Shown here: positions 23,543 to 35,909 of the stretch, one piece after another | Layout: every line of letters begins with the position of its first letter | How positions within the stretch are numbered: position 1 is the first letter of the stretch | Assembly: GCA_963682175.1 (NCBI GenBank) | Contig: OY821771.1 | Span: forward strand, 7,191,001 to 7,255,000 | DNA: 64,000 nucleotides | DNA from: Triglochin maritima | Lineage: Eukaryota > Streptophyta > Magnoliopsida > Alismatales > Juncaginaceae | Direction of reading: 5' to 3' | Made by a program: the position numbers and the translations under genes | Notes under the pieces: generated by a model | The model's database searches: none | The model's input: the letters and a program-made list of their open reading frames with translations, nothing else | Told to the model about the DNA's origin: nothing

Positions 23543-23994
23543 TAAGGTCATGTTTAGTTTGATGTAATTTGATTATATGGAATCCAATTCCACATAATTA
23601 GATTACATTCCCAATTTCCCATGAATGAGATTGCATGTAATCAAATTTCATTGTTTGGTAAAGTTGGAATTTATCATTAGAATTGCAATATAAATCAAAA
23701 ATTAAATTTGTAATTTAATGAATTTGATAAATACTCAAAAAGATTATCGAAATTGCTTCCAACATTGGAGATTGATTTTTACCACGTGACAATGTTTGAG
23801 TAATTTAAAATGACTTAATTACGACATCCATTGAAGTAAATCATTTGTCTTGAAAGTCATATAATTGGATTAACTCTGTAACTAGATTACGAGGTGATAA
23901 TAATTTTTAATTTTCTCAACCAAACAACAGAATATAATCAATGCTGTAATCAGATTACATTAGCCTTGATTATAGTGATCCAAACTCGGTCTTA
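23543..23994. mobile_element. Probable hAT-like MITE
   Basis: The left end TAAGGTCATGTTTAGTTTG resembles the right end read on the other strand, TAAGACCGAGTTTGGATCA. Internally, TGTAATCnnATTAC words recur in both orientations, making a long imperfect hairpin. No clear 8-bp duplication could be fixed, so the superfamily is a guess from the TTTGGnT-type terminus. Confidence 0.5.
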
Positions 23995-24558
23995 GACAAT
24001 TACAAAATCACCACTTAACCATAGTCGTACATCTACACAACTCTAAACCAGTATAAAGGAGCCTGGAATTTAACCACAAGGATAATTTCAATGGAAGTTT
24101 GCATCATTCCACTGCCACCGCCATCGCAAACGTCACAAGTGAAGACCAGGCCTGAACTGAAGAAACTAAAGGAATGCAACACAGTGATTTCATTTTAGAT
24201 ACTAATAAAGGGCACATGTCCGTAGGGTCGAGGCTTAATGTCTTATGAAAATAGGTTATAAATTATAATCACCAAAGAAGGTTACACATGTACACATTGC
24301 CAAAAGAATTCATTAACTATTTTTCCAAAAGCTGTAGGGAAAAAGAAGCAATACAGATACCAATCAATCTACGTCAATATTGCTGAACACAAGAGATGGC
24401 AACTCCATTTACCTGCAAAAAAAAACAGTTACTGCAGTAAGCTAAGTGACAAAAGAAAGTGCAAAGTGATAACGAATTCGTTTTCTTCAAGCAGGAGGCT
24501 GTCAATGACAGTGCCGAAATGCAGCGTAAATGCAGAAACAGTATGACGTTATTTACCT

Positions 24559-27500
24559 TCAATCTTCCTCACCGGCATGCTCAAACAAATAATTTGCAGC
24601 GAGCTCCTCGTTCCTGTCACACGCTAGGAATGCCTCAATGACGAGGGACCTCTCGAATCCCAGAGCTTCCAGCTAGACGAAGAACACCCAAGAAAATGAA
24701 AAGACATTTAGAAAGAAAATGTTAGGAAGAATGTAACCAAAACCAACGATAAGGGCGTACTCTTGTAATAGTTTCCTGTTCTGCGGGTGTTACATTAATG
24801 GCATGGGCCATTTCCTGATCAGGCTGGTCAAACATATCCCTGAAAATAAAGCACATTTAAGCATAATTAAGATAAGTTGTTTTGAGAATTATACACAATC
24901 GCCGTACGTACAGATTCGTCCCTTCTATGTTTAAATTATATCCATGTCGGGAATGTCAATGATTTTTTTTAAAAAACTTAAATACTTAGTGCAATGGCAT
25001 CTTATTTTGCTAGTCAAAAGACGTACTTATTTTTGTTAAGAAAGAATGCCAAATCATTCCAAACCCAGCAACAGCAAGTGCCAAGTAATAATAGAGTAGC
25101 TTATCTTTAAGAAACTCACCCCTCAACATCTTCAACAGGCTCGTTTAACAACTGAAGAAACTCAGCATGATTCTCCTGGATTAATCTTAAAATTTGAGGG
25201 TTTTGCTTGCTCAGCTCTTGAAGCATTGGCTGCAGATACAAAATAATCTTTAACCACATGTCCATGAAAACATTACCAAGAACTAGTGCTTAGTGGGGAA
25301 AACCTGCAAAATATGTGGATTGGCTTGGACCATGGCACGCAATTGTTGGAACTGAATAACAAAATAGCAAAAAACATAAGCACGCTAAGAAGGAAAAATA
25401 GACACTGACACTGTGAAATGTCCCTGCCATGAAATTACTAGATTATTATAGTGCTAGATCTGGTAAAGAGATTAATAAAAAACAAATTCCCAAATGATTT
25501 GGATATAATTCTAATGTCTAAGAGAATGGAAGAAAAGCATCATACCTGCCTATTATCCCTAAGAAAATCAAGTGTTCCACTCCCAAGATTAGAGCCAAGA
25601 CTTGGGGTGCCCTGTATAAATATGAATTTAAATACAATTCTATGTGGGAAGGATTGGACATATTTCAAGCAAGTTTTAACCTGTGGGAATAGATCCAAGG
25701 GTGAAGAGTTCGGTATTCCAGATACTGGTGCTGGATCAGTTGCAGAAGTATCACCGACATTTGTCCCTCGTCCAGATGCCTGAGAAGTGGCACGAGTTAC
25801 TGGAATATCAACTTCAGTTGTTTCGGGAATACCCTGCAGAATCAGAACAAAAACATATAAAATAGGCGTAAAACATACATGCAACAATCATCAAAGGGCA
25901 AGTCATACTGAATATAGGTAGTCCACAGCACGCTCTGGATTGTTGTATGCGGCACGAAGTGCACGTACGACTGTATCCTTGTCCCAGTTGCCACCACCCA
26001 TATCCATCAGTTCCTGTACCACATTGTCAAGATTGCTCCCGGCTACTAAATTGGATGCTGCTTGACCATATGCATCAGAAGGTCTGGACAGAAAGTGTCA
26101 TCGATTACTCACGCTAAATATGACCTAGATCAGTTGCCACGTACTAACAATGCATCTCATCATGCAAAAATATTGGGAAAATTAATTCAAGGTCATAAAA
26201 CCCCCTCAGCTTCAATGCTTAACTTTGTCAAACCAGATAAAAACTACGTAGAGTCATTTCAGCTTTGAAAACTGGGAGTCAATCAGAATTAATGCCAAGG
26301 AAACTTTTTTTAGAGCAAGAATTTCCATAGGCAATCATTTGCGGACTTCGATTGGCAGAGCATTAAGGAAGGAGCCTTATGCGCGCTAGGAGAAAAATGA
26401 TAGTCTAGTGCACTGTCCAATATTAATGGAGTCAAAGATTTGTTATTTTTTGGCTTTTAAATTATAATGGTCTACATTGAATGACCTAGTAATATGTTAG
26501 CACTTCTAATATATTTGGATCATTGGTCAATCAAAAAAAGTCTATTATGGATGGAGTTAACCTGCATCCTCTTAAGAGGTCATCGTTGATTTTGACACGT
26601 CTAGTGCAAGAACCATACCATAACCAAAACTCTACAACTTTCAATTACAATCGACCTTGTAAGTCAGTCAGCCTCCAATTGCAGAAACTGAATCAAATAA
26701 CTACCACACCTCATTGGAGAAACTGAAACCACATGGCTCCTAAGGCTTTCACTCTGTTAGGTGGCCGGCTCAAACTGCAAATGCTAGTGGGAAGCAAGAC
26801 GAACAAATGGAGACAGTCGACGAGGCAGGTTGAATTATCACATATCATAGTTATCAGATTATATTTCTGTACTGCAACTACAAGAAGAAAAAGAACTTGG
26901 AGAGCATACTAGAGCATAAGCTCGAGTTATGATTTGCATACTATAATATATTATACTGTCATAACAGCGACTCAAGACAACAAAGAATGAATATGAGAAA
27001 CGAACCAACAGAAAATATTACGTGGCACCAGTCACCAATTGTAAAAAGCAACAGTACGCATTATTATTATTTACTGAAATGATAGGCATAGGCCACTATT
27101 GACTATGCACTCAGTTAATGTCAGCTAACAAATTGTTGTTTTAATATTCATTAATGAGTATGTTTTTGTGTATTTCTAGATGCTTGATAAACATAAATTA
27201 TTGAGGCTAAAAACTCAACCCATGGCCCTTCTGAACTACCACAATTAGAACTAATTAGAATCCTAAAACCAGCAATCACTACTACAGCAGAAAGGGAAAA
27301 AGTAACAAAATGACTTACAGAATTTGAGGTGCAGTCTCAGGATTGGGATTGGGCTGTGTGGCAAGAGGGGCTGGAACTGGAACTGGAGCTGGAGTAGTTG
27401 CTGAAGGCTAAACATTGACGAGTCAAAGGAATTCCTTCTTAGATACTAATTAAGTTCCGTAAAACTACAACAGCAAAATTAAACTCACAGCTAAAACTGG

Positions 27501-29376
27501 GTGGCAGTGGACGTACCTGGGCTGATGGTGAGCCAGCTGCACCTTGGACTTTACTCTGGAAAAATACATATATCTTTAAGTCTCATGTGTGCAATGTAGA
27601 GCACAAATGGGAAGAGCACAAACAAGCAAGCATTTCCATAGGCATATCTAAAGATTGATATAGAATGATGACCATTAACAAATATTATAGCGAAGGGAAG
27701 GAGTAAAGCCTAAAGATGGATTTTGTCATGTGTATCGAACTTGTAATTTTAAAGCATAATGATAAGTGAGATGTAACATAATAAATACACACATAAACAC
27801 GCCCCAGAGTACTCGTTACCACTAACCCACAACCGTTGATGAGCTGTGAGAATTGAAAAAATATCTTTGGGAAAAATATTCTCAAATGTGTACTTACAGA
27901 ACCAACGAATATTGGCATGCATCTACTCCACCAATGGAGCAAAAAACTTCCAACAGAGATCAAAATTGCAGTTTAAACATGATTATGATGTTTTTTGAAC
28001 ATAAAGTTATTTCTAATGTTATATGATATGAAGTTAGTGGCATGTTAACACTTTCCAAATTTATAAATAAATACCTCCAACGTACGTACTGATGGTGATC
28101 CTATAAAAATAATGTAATGGAAGACCGAAATTATTTTGAGTGGGAAAAGGGTAATTCATTTACCTTGCTTAGCATGACAACGAGAAAACCATCTTCACCA
28201 ACTTTATTTTCTTCCAAGGTGCTTTCGTCTTTCAGAACCTTCCCACTATGTATTAGAAGTTGTTGTCCCGAAGGATAATTGTCTCTCCCTTGTACCTCTT
28301 CTATATTTTTCTTGACGGCCAAAATCTATACGAGAGAGAAAGAGAAAGGACATAAGCATAGTGGCTGAGCAAAGGGTCTCTGAGACATGTAAACAGATGG
28401 TTAATTGCTTGGATCATTTGAAAAGATAGTAATTCTCAACAACTCTTACTTCACACCTATTTGCTTATATGTTATCAGAAAACTAATATAGTACATTATA
28501 TCATAAATGTACTAGGTTATGGATTACATTCTTCTCAGCAGCCAAATGCTTAGGAAATAGATATAACGACGACAAATAAAAGACATAATTGTCATTTAAA
28601 GAAAAATCAAACATAAATTAATAAAATTAATTCTAGTGAAAGAGATGGCCAACAAGTCAAAGCACGATAAAACACTGCCCTTGAAACAGATTCTGCCCCT
28701 TCACTCACACAATGTTAACTATTGTTAATATTCATTAATGAATAAAATTGGTTCTTTTGTGTATCTACTGTTCGTCTAGCGCAGTTGCCTCATTTGTGTA
28801 GTATGTAAAGTACTTGTTTGATTTATTTATTTTGGCAGATTATTGTATTGGAAGATACGCAGGAGTACATCAGTTATGCTTCTAAAGATGAGATCAAGGC
28901 ACAAGACCGTCGACCGTTTGATCTTCTGGTGGGCAAATGATTCATTATTTCATTTAGTTTTTTTGATGATGATGATGATGTTAAACTTTTCAGGCTTTGA
29001 GATTGTAATGTGTTACTCATTGCTATGTGGTTATGGTTGTTTTTTTCTTCTTTGAAAATGTTATTGTGAACCCAAAGCTTAAAACCAAAGGCGATAAAAC
29101 AGCACTCTTTTTCGAAGGTTGTCTGAGGTAACCACCTTGGCAGTTTCACCTCTTTAAATGTGACCGACTCTGTTAAGATGAAACCAACCTAGTACCATTT
29201 AAAACCACGGTAGCAGATTCTAGGACACTAAAAAGGCAAATATTATTTATTTAAACGAGTCACACAAAAAAATAAAAAATAAAAAATAAAAAGAGAGGTG
29301 ACTGAGAGACCGTGTGATTGGGCTGCACCGTGATCTCAAAGTGGCTGCCTTTCAGAGTCTTCACTGTGAGCTTCAT
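24559..29376 (-). CDS. RAD23: RAD23 ubiquitin receptor (UBL-UBA1-STI1-UBA2)
   Basis: Eleven exons join in frame to 366 residues: 29376-29311, 28325-28164, 27555-27517, 27407-27319, 26083-25909, 25833-25681, 25611-25546, 25351-25304, 25229-25120, 24839-24761 and 24672-24559. The UBL domain (1-78) begins [16 protein letters not shown] proline/threonine-rich linker follows. UBA1 (about 140-180) has [20 protein letters not shown] and PERAVDYLY. The XPC-binding STI1-like region (about 235-290) reads [19 protein letters not shown], then [18 protein letters not shown]2 at the C-terminus has [23 protein letters not shown]23 shuttles ubiquitylated proteins to the proteasome and partners XPC/RAD4 in nucleotide excision repair. 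Length is normal for a plant RAD23. All junctions are GT-AG. Intron 1 (about 1 kb) hides an exon-like plus-strand segment. Confidence 0.95.
28839..28928 (+). other. Exon-like 90-nt open segment antisense in RAD23 intron 1
   Basis: A pyrimidine-rich tract ending TTTGGCAG is followed by 30 open codons (start [16 protein letters not shown], end RRPFDLL) and then GTGGGC, a possible donor. The length is an exact multiple of three and the codon use looks protein-like. I do not recognise the family. No neighbouring exon was found, so it may be a captured exon or chance. Confidence 0.3.
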
Positions 29377-29598
29377 GGCCGCGTTGTGTTTGTTTGTGAA
29401 TTGTGGTAGCAATAGCGCCGTTGTTTGTTTGTTTGTTTGTTTGGTAGCAATAGCACACCCGGAAGTATTACTATTAGCTATTTTAGGGCGTCTGCTGCTG
29501 CCTTCTTGGGTTGGGCCCAAATGCCAACTGGTTTTTATTTATTTTCGTATAACAACCTATTAGGTTGATTGATTGACTAATTGATTAACCAACTATTA

Positions 29599-30012
29599 GG
29601 GGGTGTAAAATTGTAGACAATTTTGATGCTTAAACACTTCATGAGATGATAAATAACAATGTCTGAGCTACCCACCAGCCTTGCTCTTTCTCATTGTCAC
29701 GTCAATTTTTCTCTTTACCACGTCATTTCACTCAACCCACCCAAAAACTCTTTAACCACGTCCTAGCTACCCTACATTCTCCCCCCTCCAAGTTATTTGG
29801 AGATCAATCTTGGATAAAATATATTAAAAAAATCACAAAAAATCAACAAAATCAAAACAAATAAAAAATATATTTTCAAAAGAAAACAAATTGAAAAAAA
29901 TATTTAAAATGAATTTATAAATATTTTCAACAAATAACCAAAAAACTAAATCGGACCAATGGGGGACATGTGCCCCCCACACAACAGGGCGCCCCTCCCG
30001 CTAAGGATGCTC
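29599..30012. mobile_element. PIF/Harbinger-like MITE, left end approximate
   Basis: The right end, read on minus, is GAGCATCCTTAGCGGGAGG, followed by TAA (30013-30015). The adjacent GC-rich block with GGGGGACATGTGCCCCC, then A/T-rich sequence and TTTGGAGATCAAT, parallels the 54.2-kb copy in inverse orientation. The left end is degraded; a TTA at 29596 is one candidate. Confidence 0.5.
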
Positions 30013-30015
30013 TAA

Positions 30016-31678
30016 ATTACCTTCTATATCGCCATATTAGATTAGATATGATTCATGTGTTTCTTCTTGAGTTATAATATGCTTCCTATTATTTCATTAA
30101 GCTAAAATAAATATCATTCGTGCGCGTGATTTTTTCAAACTACCTCCCTAATATCATAAAAAACCCTAAAACCAACATTATTGGGGAAAATCAGAATAAT
30201 TTTTTTCCTTCAAATTATACATCTTTAAAAAAATCCAAAATAGATTCGCTACCACCAAGTCGTGGCACGTGACGACGACGACGTGTTGTTTTTAGCATAT
30301 GCAGAATTCATTGCTAGAGTAAACCAACAAAGGAGAAACGAGGCAAGAATGTTAGTGTGTGCCGCGTAATTAATCAACATGCACTACTACTATTGCTACC
30401 AAATTAACAAGAACCAAGCTCTTGATTAGTGAATAAATCCTTGCTTGATGGCTAGAGAGACTGGACAAAGCAATCTTGTTAATTTTCAAGAAATATCACA
30501 ATTACAAGGTATATGTTCTAATATTTGTGCTGTTTAAAGATTAATTAGCTTGGATGCATGAATACTGTGATCTTTAAAGTTCAAAGTTTGAATACAACAC
30601 TAGTTAGTCATACTTTTAATGCTATTATATACGAGAAAGTATAGCAAAAGGCTTTCACTAAACTACCTTACAAAAATAAGTATATAATTTGTTGTATAAA
30701 CTAATAGCTCAACTAACCTGCACAGTAGCACATATCACCCATAGATTACCATAAAAAACACCAATCCTTATTTGATTCCTAGTCTTTTATATTTAAGATT
30801 CAAGGTATCAAATTGTTTTCCGACTGAAACACAATTTTAGTTTATATTATCCACATGGAATTTTGCTTCAACATCGTTTCCCTACGAATTGTATTAATTA
30901 GAAATATCGGTGTTATGGTAAGAGTAGTGAGAGTCTCTTTAGATCCTTTGGGGGTAATGTGGACATGCATGCCTTGTTTTGTTTAGAAAAATAGGGTGAT
31001 TTAATGTATTTCAGTCCATAATGGTTACCATTTGGTCCAGAATGTGAACAATCTCGTCTTTATTTGAAAGAAAGAAATTAAAATTTTAAAAATCATAATT
31101 TATTTGAAAACAAATAAAGTCATCATACTCTATCGGAAAAGTACTCACCCCGTATCAACGATGCTAACGTGGTTGTCCAATAAACGTTTTCGTTTATAAT
31201 CGTTTTCAATTAGTAAGAGGGGTTGGATGGATAACGCGCGCGTGAGATTACTTTGGGTTTTGTTGATTTATTACGTGATGATTATATTGAAAAAGACCGA
31301 AGCTCTTTTACCTTGGAAAATCATAGAGTTACCTCACGGGTTTCTAATAATAATCAATTGTTTGACTATAGTTATACGTCTATTTATATTTCTTTTGTAG
31401 TTGGATCCCCAAGTTTTTGAAATGGAAGCGATAATTGGGTCAGATGGTCTCCGGGGCCAAATCAGGTCATTTTTCAAAAACAATAGCTAAGGGTCCTAAT
31501 ACTACTACGTGGATCTGGAACCTACATGCTGATGCTCACGATTTTGATAGTCATACTAGTAATTTGGAAGAAATTTCTCGAAAAGTCTTGTCCGAAAGCA
31601 CCACGAAGAACAACAAAAATCCACAAACCACCTAACTGGCACCAACGAGTAAAATCTCGTTATTATTCAGGACCTCAT
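30016..31678. other. Intergenic, nothing recognised
   Basis: AT-rich sequence without supported coding, RNA or repeat features. A CACGTG core with GACGACGACGACGTG at about 30265-30285 could be a G-box-like site but is unsupported by any nearby start. Confidence 0.4.
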
Positions 31679-31812
31679 CAGCAACAACTTTTCCCACCCC
31701 CAACCCCACCCAAACAACCATACCCATCCCTCCCCCAACCCCACCCAACATCAACAACAACTTTTCCCACCCCCAACCCCCAACCCAAACAACCATACCC
31801 ATCCCTCCCAAG
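31679..31812 (+). repeat. C/A-rich direct repeat in the tetraspanin upstream region
   Basis: Two copies of about 50 bp containing CAACAACTTTTCCCACCCCC and AAACAACCATACCCATCCCT occur at about 31681 and 31754. They lie 80-210 bp upstream of the tetraspanin start codon and probably form part of its 5' leader or promoter. Confidence 0.75.
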
Positions 31813-31895
31813 TCCCACCTTTCAAATAAACAATCATCCTCCTCCGCTCCTCCAAACCCATTGAATTTCAGTTAGAACTTAGAACCAACCCAACG

Positions 31896-33793
31896 ATGCT
31901 CCGGCTAAGCAACAAAGTCCTGGGAATCCTAAACCTTCTGCGCCTCCACCTGCCTCCTCTGGATCTACTTCGTCGCCATGTTCGTCCTCATCGTCTTGCT
32001 GCTCGGTTTTACGGTTTTCGCGTTCGTAGTGACGAATAAGGGCGCCGGGGAGGCGGTGTCCGGGAGGGGGTACAAGGAGTATAGGCTGGGGGAGTACGGG
32101 GGGTGGTTGAGGAGGAAGGTTGGGGGAAGATCGGGACGTGTGTGAGGGAGGGGAGGGTTTGTGGGATTTTGGAGAGGAAGGTTCGGGAAGATTCTGCTGT
32201 GGAGTTCTTTCAGGAGAATCTTGAGCCCCTTCAGGTGAGGATCGTTGCTTGATTTTCTTTTCTGCATTTTTATTTTGTGTCCTTTTTTTAGTTTTGATTT
32301 TGATTTTTGGAAAAATGAAGGGTTGGTTGATTGTCTTTTCTGCTTTCTGCTTTTTTTAGTGATTGCATTTGTGGGTTTGCTGATGTAAGATTTGTCATAG
32401 TTCATTCTGTTTGGGAGTCAAATTTGACCGCTTCTTCCATCAATTTAAGGAATGTTGCTTACTGGAAGTCATTTGAACATGCACATCCTGCGTGCACAGT
32501 GCAGTTACTAGTTTTTGTTCTTTTTCCCGTTTGAACAATGCTTTGATGCCTTCTTTCTAGTGTAGTCATCATATTTTTCAAACCTATTCCAAAGTGGGAG
32601 TTAGTATACGGTGGGCATATCCTAATCACTTTTGTTGGACAAAACTAAAGTGTGGCTGTCAAGTTATTTTACCATGATTTTAGAGAATCTGCCACATAGG
32701 TTTGGTTTTCCACTACTGTTGTTGAATTTTTCTGTCTCATCTTTCATTTGTAAAACATTTAAATGGACGTGCAGACTACTAACCGATTTATACGAACAAA
32801 TGAAATTATTGCAAGCTAGTGCTGATACCACTTTTTCAACCGTCACAAAATAATTTTTGGCCTACAAGCTTGGTGTACATCATATGAAAATGAACCATGT
32901 CACAAAATACAAAGTGGTTGTCACAAAAGCTTGGTGTACAACCATGTCACAAAATACAAAGAAAATGAACATCAACGTGAGAAACAGTCCTAAGAGAATA
33001 AGGCATTGGAAGTAACTTCTATTTTACTAAGCATATACAAGCTTAGGTTGATTTGTTTGTTCTGCCCTTGTTTTTAGTTTTTAGTTTTTAGTTTTTTTGC
33101 GGAAATGGTAAGGAGAGGAAAATAATCCACAATTAGTACTAATTCGTGCAATCTTTGGTTGGAAATACTATAAGGTGACAAACTGAGATCCATAAGCTTG
33201 TCTTGGATACGAAAGATAAGATTGGAATATTTGGTTTCAGACATTGTCATAGTTTTTCTCTCTCTTCTGAAACTTAATGTTGCCTTCTCTTGACATCGAT
33301 AACAAGGGAAACAGAGAACATATGACCCATATGGTGCATCAAATTCTGTTGGCTTTAACATCATCATCGCTCTTTTGTGGTTTATGCTCTGAAAGTCTGA
33401 AACTAATCACATGTGTGAGTTATATCTGGCCAATGTATTTTCTTGTCAAATTAAGATTGCATCTCGAAACTTCATTGTGCAATGCAGTCTGGATGCTGCA
33501 AGCTTCCTGCTCCATGCAACTTGAAGTATGTGAATGCAACCTTCTGGTCTGGAACTCCAGTTGCCTCTGATGATCCGGACTGCCAAGTGTGGAGTAACGA
33601 TCCGTCAACACTCTGCTACAACTGTGATTCATGCAAGGCTGGATTTATTGCGACCCTCAAGGATGACTGGAAGAAGGTTGCCATTATAAACATCATTTTC
33701 CTCATCTTCCTGATCGCCGTCTACTCTATTGGTTGCCAAGCCTTCCGGAACAATAGGGCTGGTAATCGGTACCATTGGAAAGGCCATCCATAG
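31896..33793 (+). pseudogene. Tetraspanin (TET8/9-like) gene with a damaged first exon
   Basis: Exon 1 (31896-32234) starts MLRLSNKVLGILNLL, the TM1 start of plant tetraspanins. It then jumps, in a different frame, to STCLLWIYFVAMFVLIVLLL and TVFAFVVTNKGAGEAVSGRG (TM3 onward), so about 50 residues covering the rest of TM1, the small loop and TM2 are missing. A second indel in the G run at about 32122-32126 shifts the frame back before IGTCVREGRVCG. Exon 2 (33488-33793) is intact: SGCCK, CYNCDSCKAG, then TM4 with INIIFLIFLIAVYSIGC. As written, translation from the ATG stops early, so I call it a pseudogene. Tetraspanins are four-pass membrane organisers; the large-loop GCCK and C motifs are preserved. 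An assembly error in exon 1 cannot be excluded. Confidence 0.8.
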
Positions 33794-34273
33794 GATAGGA
33801 GGCACACCCATCCGCTTGGTTTGTCAGCAGTGGTTTCTGCTTGCTGGTGTGCTTGTAATACGCCTGTATGCTTCTAGCAGGGGGTACATGTCTGGATCTT
33901 GTGCAAATGTTTGTCGTTCTGGCCTTTGGAATGTTTTTTTAGGGTTTTTATCATTGTACACAGTGGCCATTTTAGATTAACTGTTACTCCTACGTTTTTG
34001 GATATTTGAGTTAGGGGTGTTGATGGATCTTTCGTACTCTGTCGATTACAGTTGGTTTTAATTTTATCCAGGGAAAATGACACATTTGTGGACGGACTAT
34101 CAAGGCAAATTCAGATGTTGCTCCATCCATTCTATGTAATGTGAAATGACCATTTAACAATTGAAAGTCTGTTTTATAATGTCTTGCCTTGTTCAGTTGT
34201 TCGTACCCCTTCGATTATTATCTGTGTACATTCTGGAGGTTCGGAATCATGTCCTTCAACCTAATAATTCTTC
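33794..34273 (+). other. 3' region of the tetraspanin gene
   Basis: Follows the TAG stop. It is T-rich with no other gene recognised and is probably the 3' untranslated region. Confidence 0.5.
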
Positions 34274-34276
34274 TAA

Positions 34277-34998
34277 GGGCATCCATGTCTGCCCCAAATT
34301 TCTCCCAAAATCATTTTTTTCTTTCTCAGTCACATTCTCGTGTTCATTAATATATATTTTTATCCACTCATTTTTAAAAACTATTTACTATCATCTTTAA
34401 CTTTTCAAAAAAAAAATCACATCATTTCTTTTATCTCATTTTTTATTCCTTTTGCCTGCAAAATAAATTAATTTTACAATTACTTAATGTAATTAAATAA
34501 CAAGTATTATGATTAAAACTATAAAAATATTATTAACAATTAATAATTAACAACTACGTATTTCAATAAGGTCAAATAGAATTCTTTTTTAGCCAACAAA
34601 ATAGGATCCTCACTCACCGGGATTCAAAGCCACAGCATTTGGGGAAAAATGGTGAAACAAACCACCAAGGCAACCAATAATTAATGTTTGTTTTGGTTTC
34701 GTCCAACATATCGATAAACTGTAAAATGTGCAAAAGTTTACTCCCATATCAACTAATGCAATAAACACCTCCTATGTCATGACTATAAAATGATTTGCAA
34801 TCAATGTTTACAAGTCAAACTTTTGCATGTGTTTTGGGTAAAATGAATTCAGGATAAAAATTAAAAAAAATTAAAAAAATAAAAAAACAACCAATGCCCC
34901 CAGGCCCACCAGGGGCACGCCTCGCCAAAGAATCCGTCCCAGTTAACGGTGCGGAAAAAGGCGCCTGCCTGATTAAAACCACCCCGTAGTGGGTGGTC
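34277..34998. mobile_element. PIF/Harbinger-like element, non-coding
   Basis: It starts GGGCATCC after TAA (34274-34276) and ends GGGTGGTC before TAA (34999-35001); the inverted ends match at 5 of 8 bases. The right part repeats the family layout of GC-rich end (CCAGGGGCACGCC) and then an A/T-rich tract. The interior is AT-rich without a frame. Confidence 0.5.
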
Positions 34999-35001
34999 TA
35001 A

Positions 35002-35909
35002 GACACTACAGTACTAAACCAAAACCCTTAGTTTTTCCCCCTCAATCCGAAAAGAAAGCAACCAACCGGAGGTAGAAACGACGACATGGATCCCGGCAGT
35101 GGCACATAGTTTCCTAGTTTATTGGAGTAATTCTTTCATCGGTGTCAGATCCAATTTATAACTCTTGATGAATTGTTATGTAACCTTCCCGAACACAACA
35201 TGCTTCCTATTCAACCAACTTGTCCTATCAGTGCATACGAATAACTCAGACCCGTTTAGTTTTTTTTTTTCTCTCCTTTTATTCTGTCTTATACTACTCT
35301 CGCGAATTTAGAACTTGCAAATAGGCCTCATTGTTATCAGGCTTTGAAAAATTCAACTTAAAGAGTATGAAACAATTAATTAGGAAGAAGAATATGATTG
35401 TAGCTTCGCAAAAAAGTTTAGCTGAGGGATACCAAGTCAAACTATGGGTGCAAAAGTAGTAGAAAAGTGTTCAGTAACCTGAATGTTCACCCGAACGTTG
35501 CCAGCCGCTATTATCAGTCAAAGCTAATCATTGTTCGAACGAGACCGTGTAGTCTAGTTTGGTGGTCACAAGCTAGTATGTGCAGCAAATTACGGACGAT
35601 GAACCCAACAAACAAAAGTTGGGTGCCTGCGGCCAATAATCGCTTGCTATCTGCAATTAAAGAATGTAATAGAATAACAACTACACATCCATCTTCTTAC
35701 TGATCTACATTAACCAAAAAATGACTCAAACCCCTCAAGCTGGCAGAGGTTTGGAAGCTAAAATAAAGAGCATGATCAACGAATTCTAAATAAGAAGTGC
35801 AGAGAAAATATATAACCAGATGCTTCTTTTTATTCTTTTCGAAGAAATAGTTCAAAAGCGACCGACCCTTATTCCAGCATCCACTTATTTCCTTCCAGTT
35901 TTAATTCGT
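35002..35909. other. Intergenic and 3' region of the kinase gene
   Basis: At 35086 a short ATGGATCCCGGCAGTGGC frame of eight codons ends in TAG, after a pyrimidine-rich leader-like sequence. It may be the relic of a first exon but I cannot assign it. The part near 35900 is probably the 3' untranslated region of the minus-strand kinase. Confidence 0.4.
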
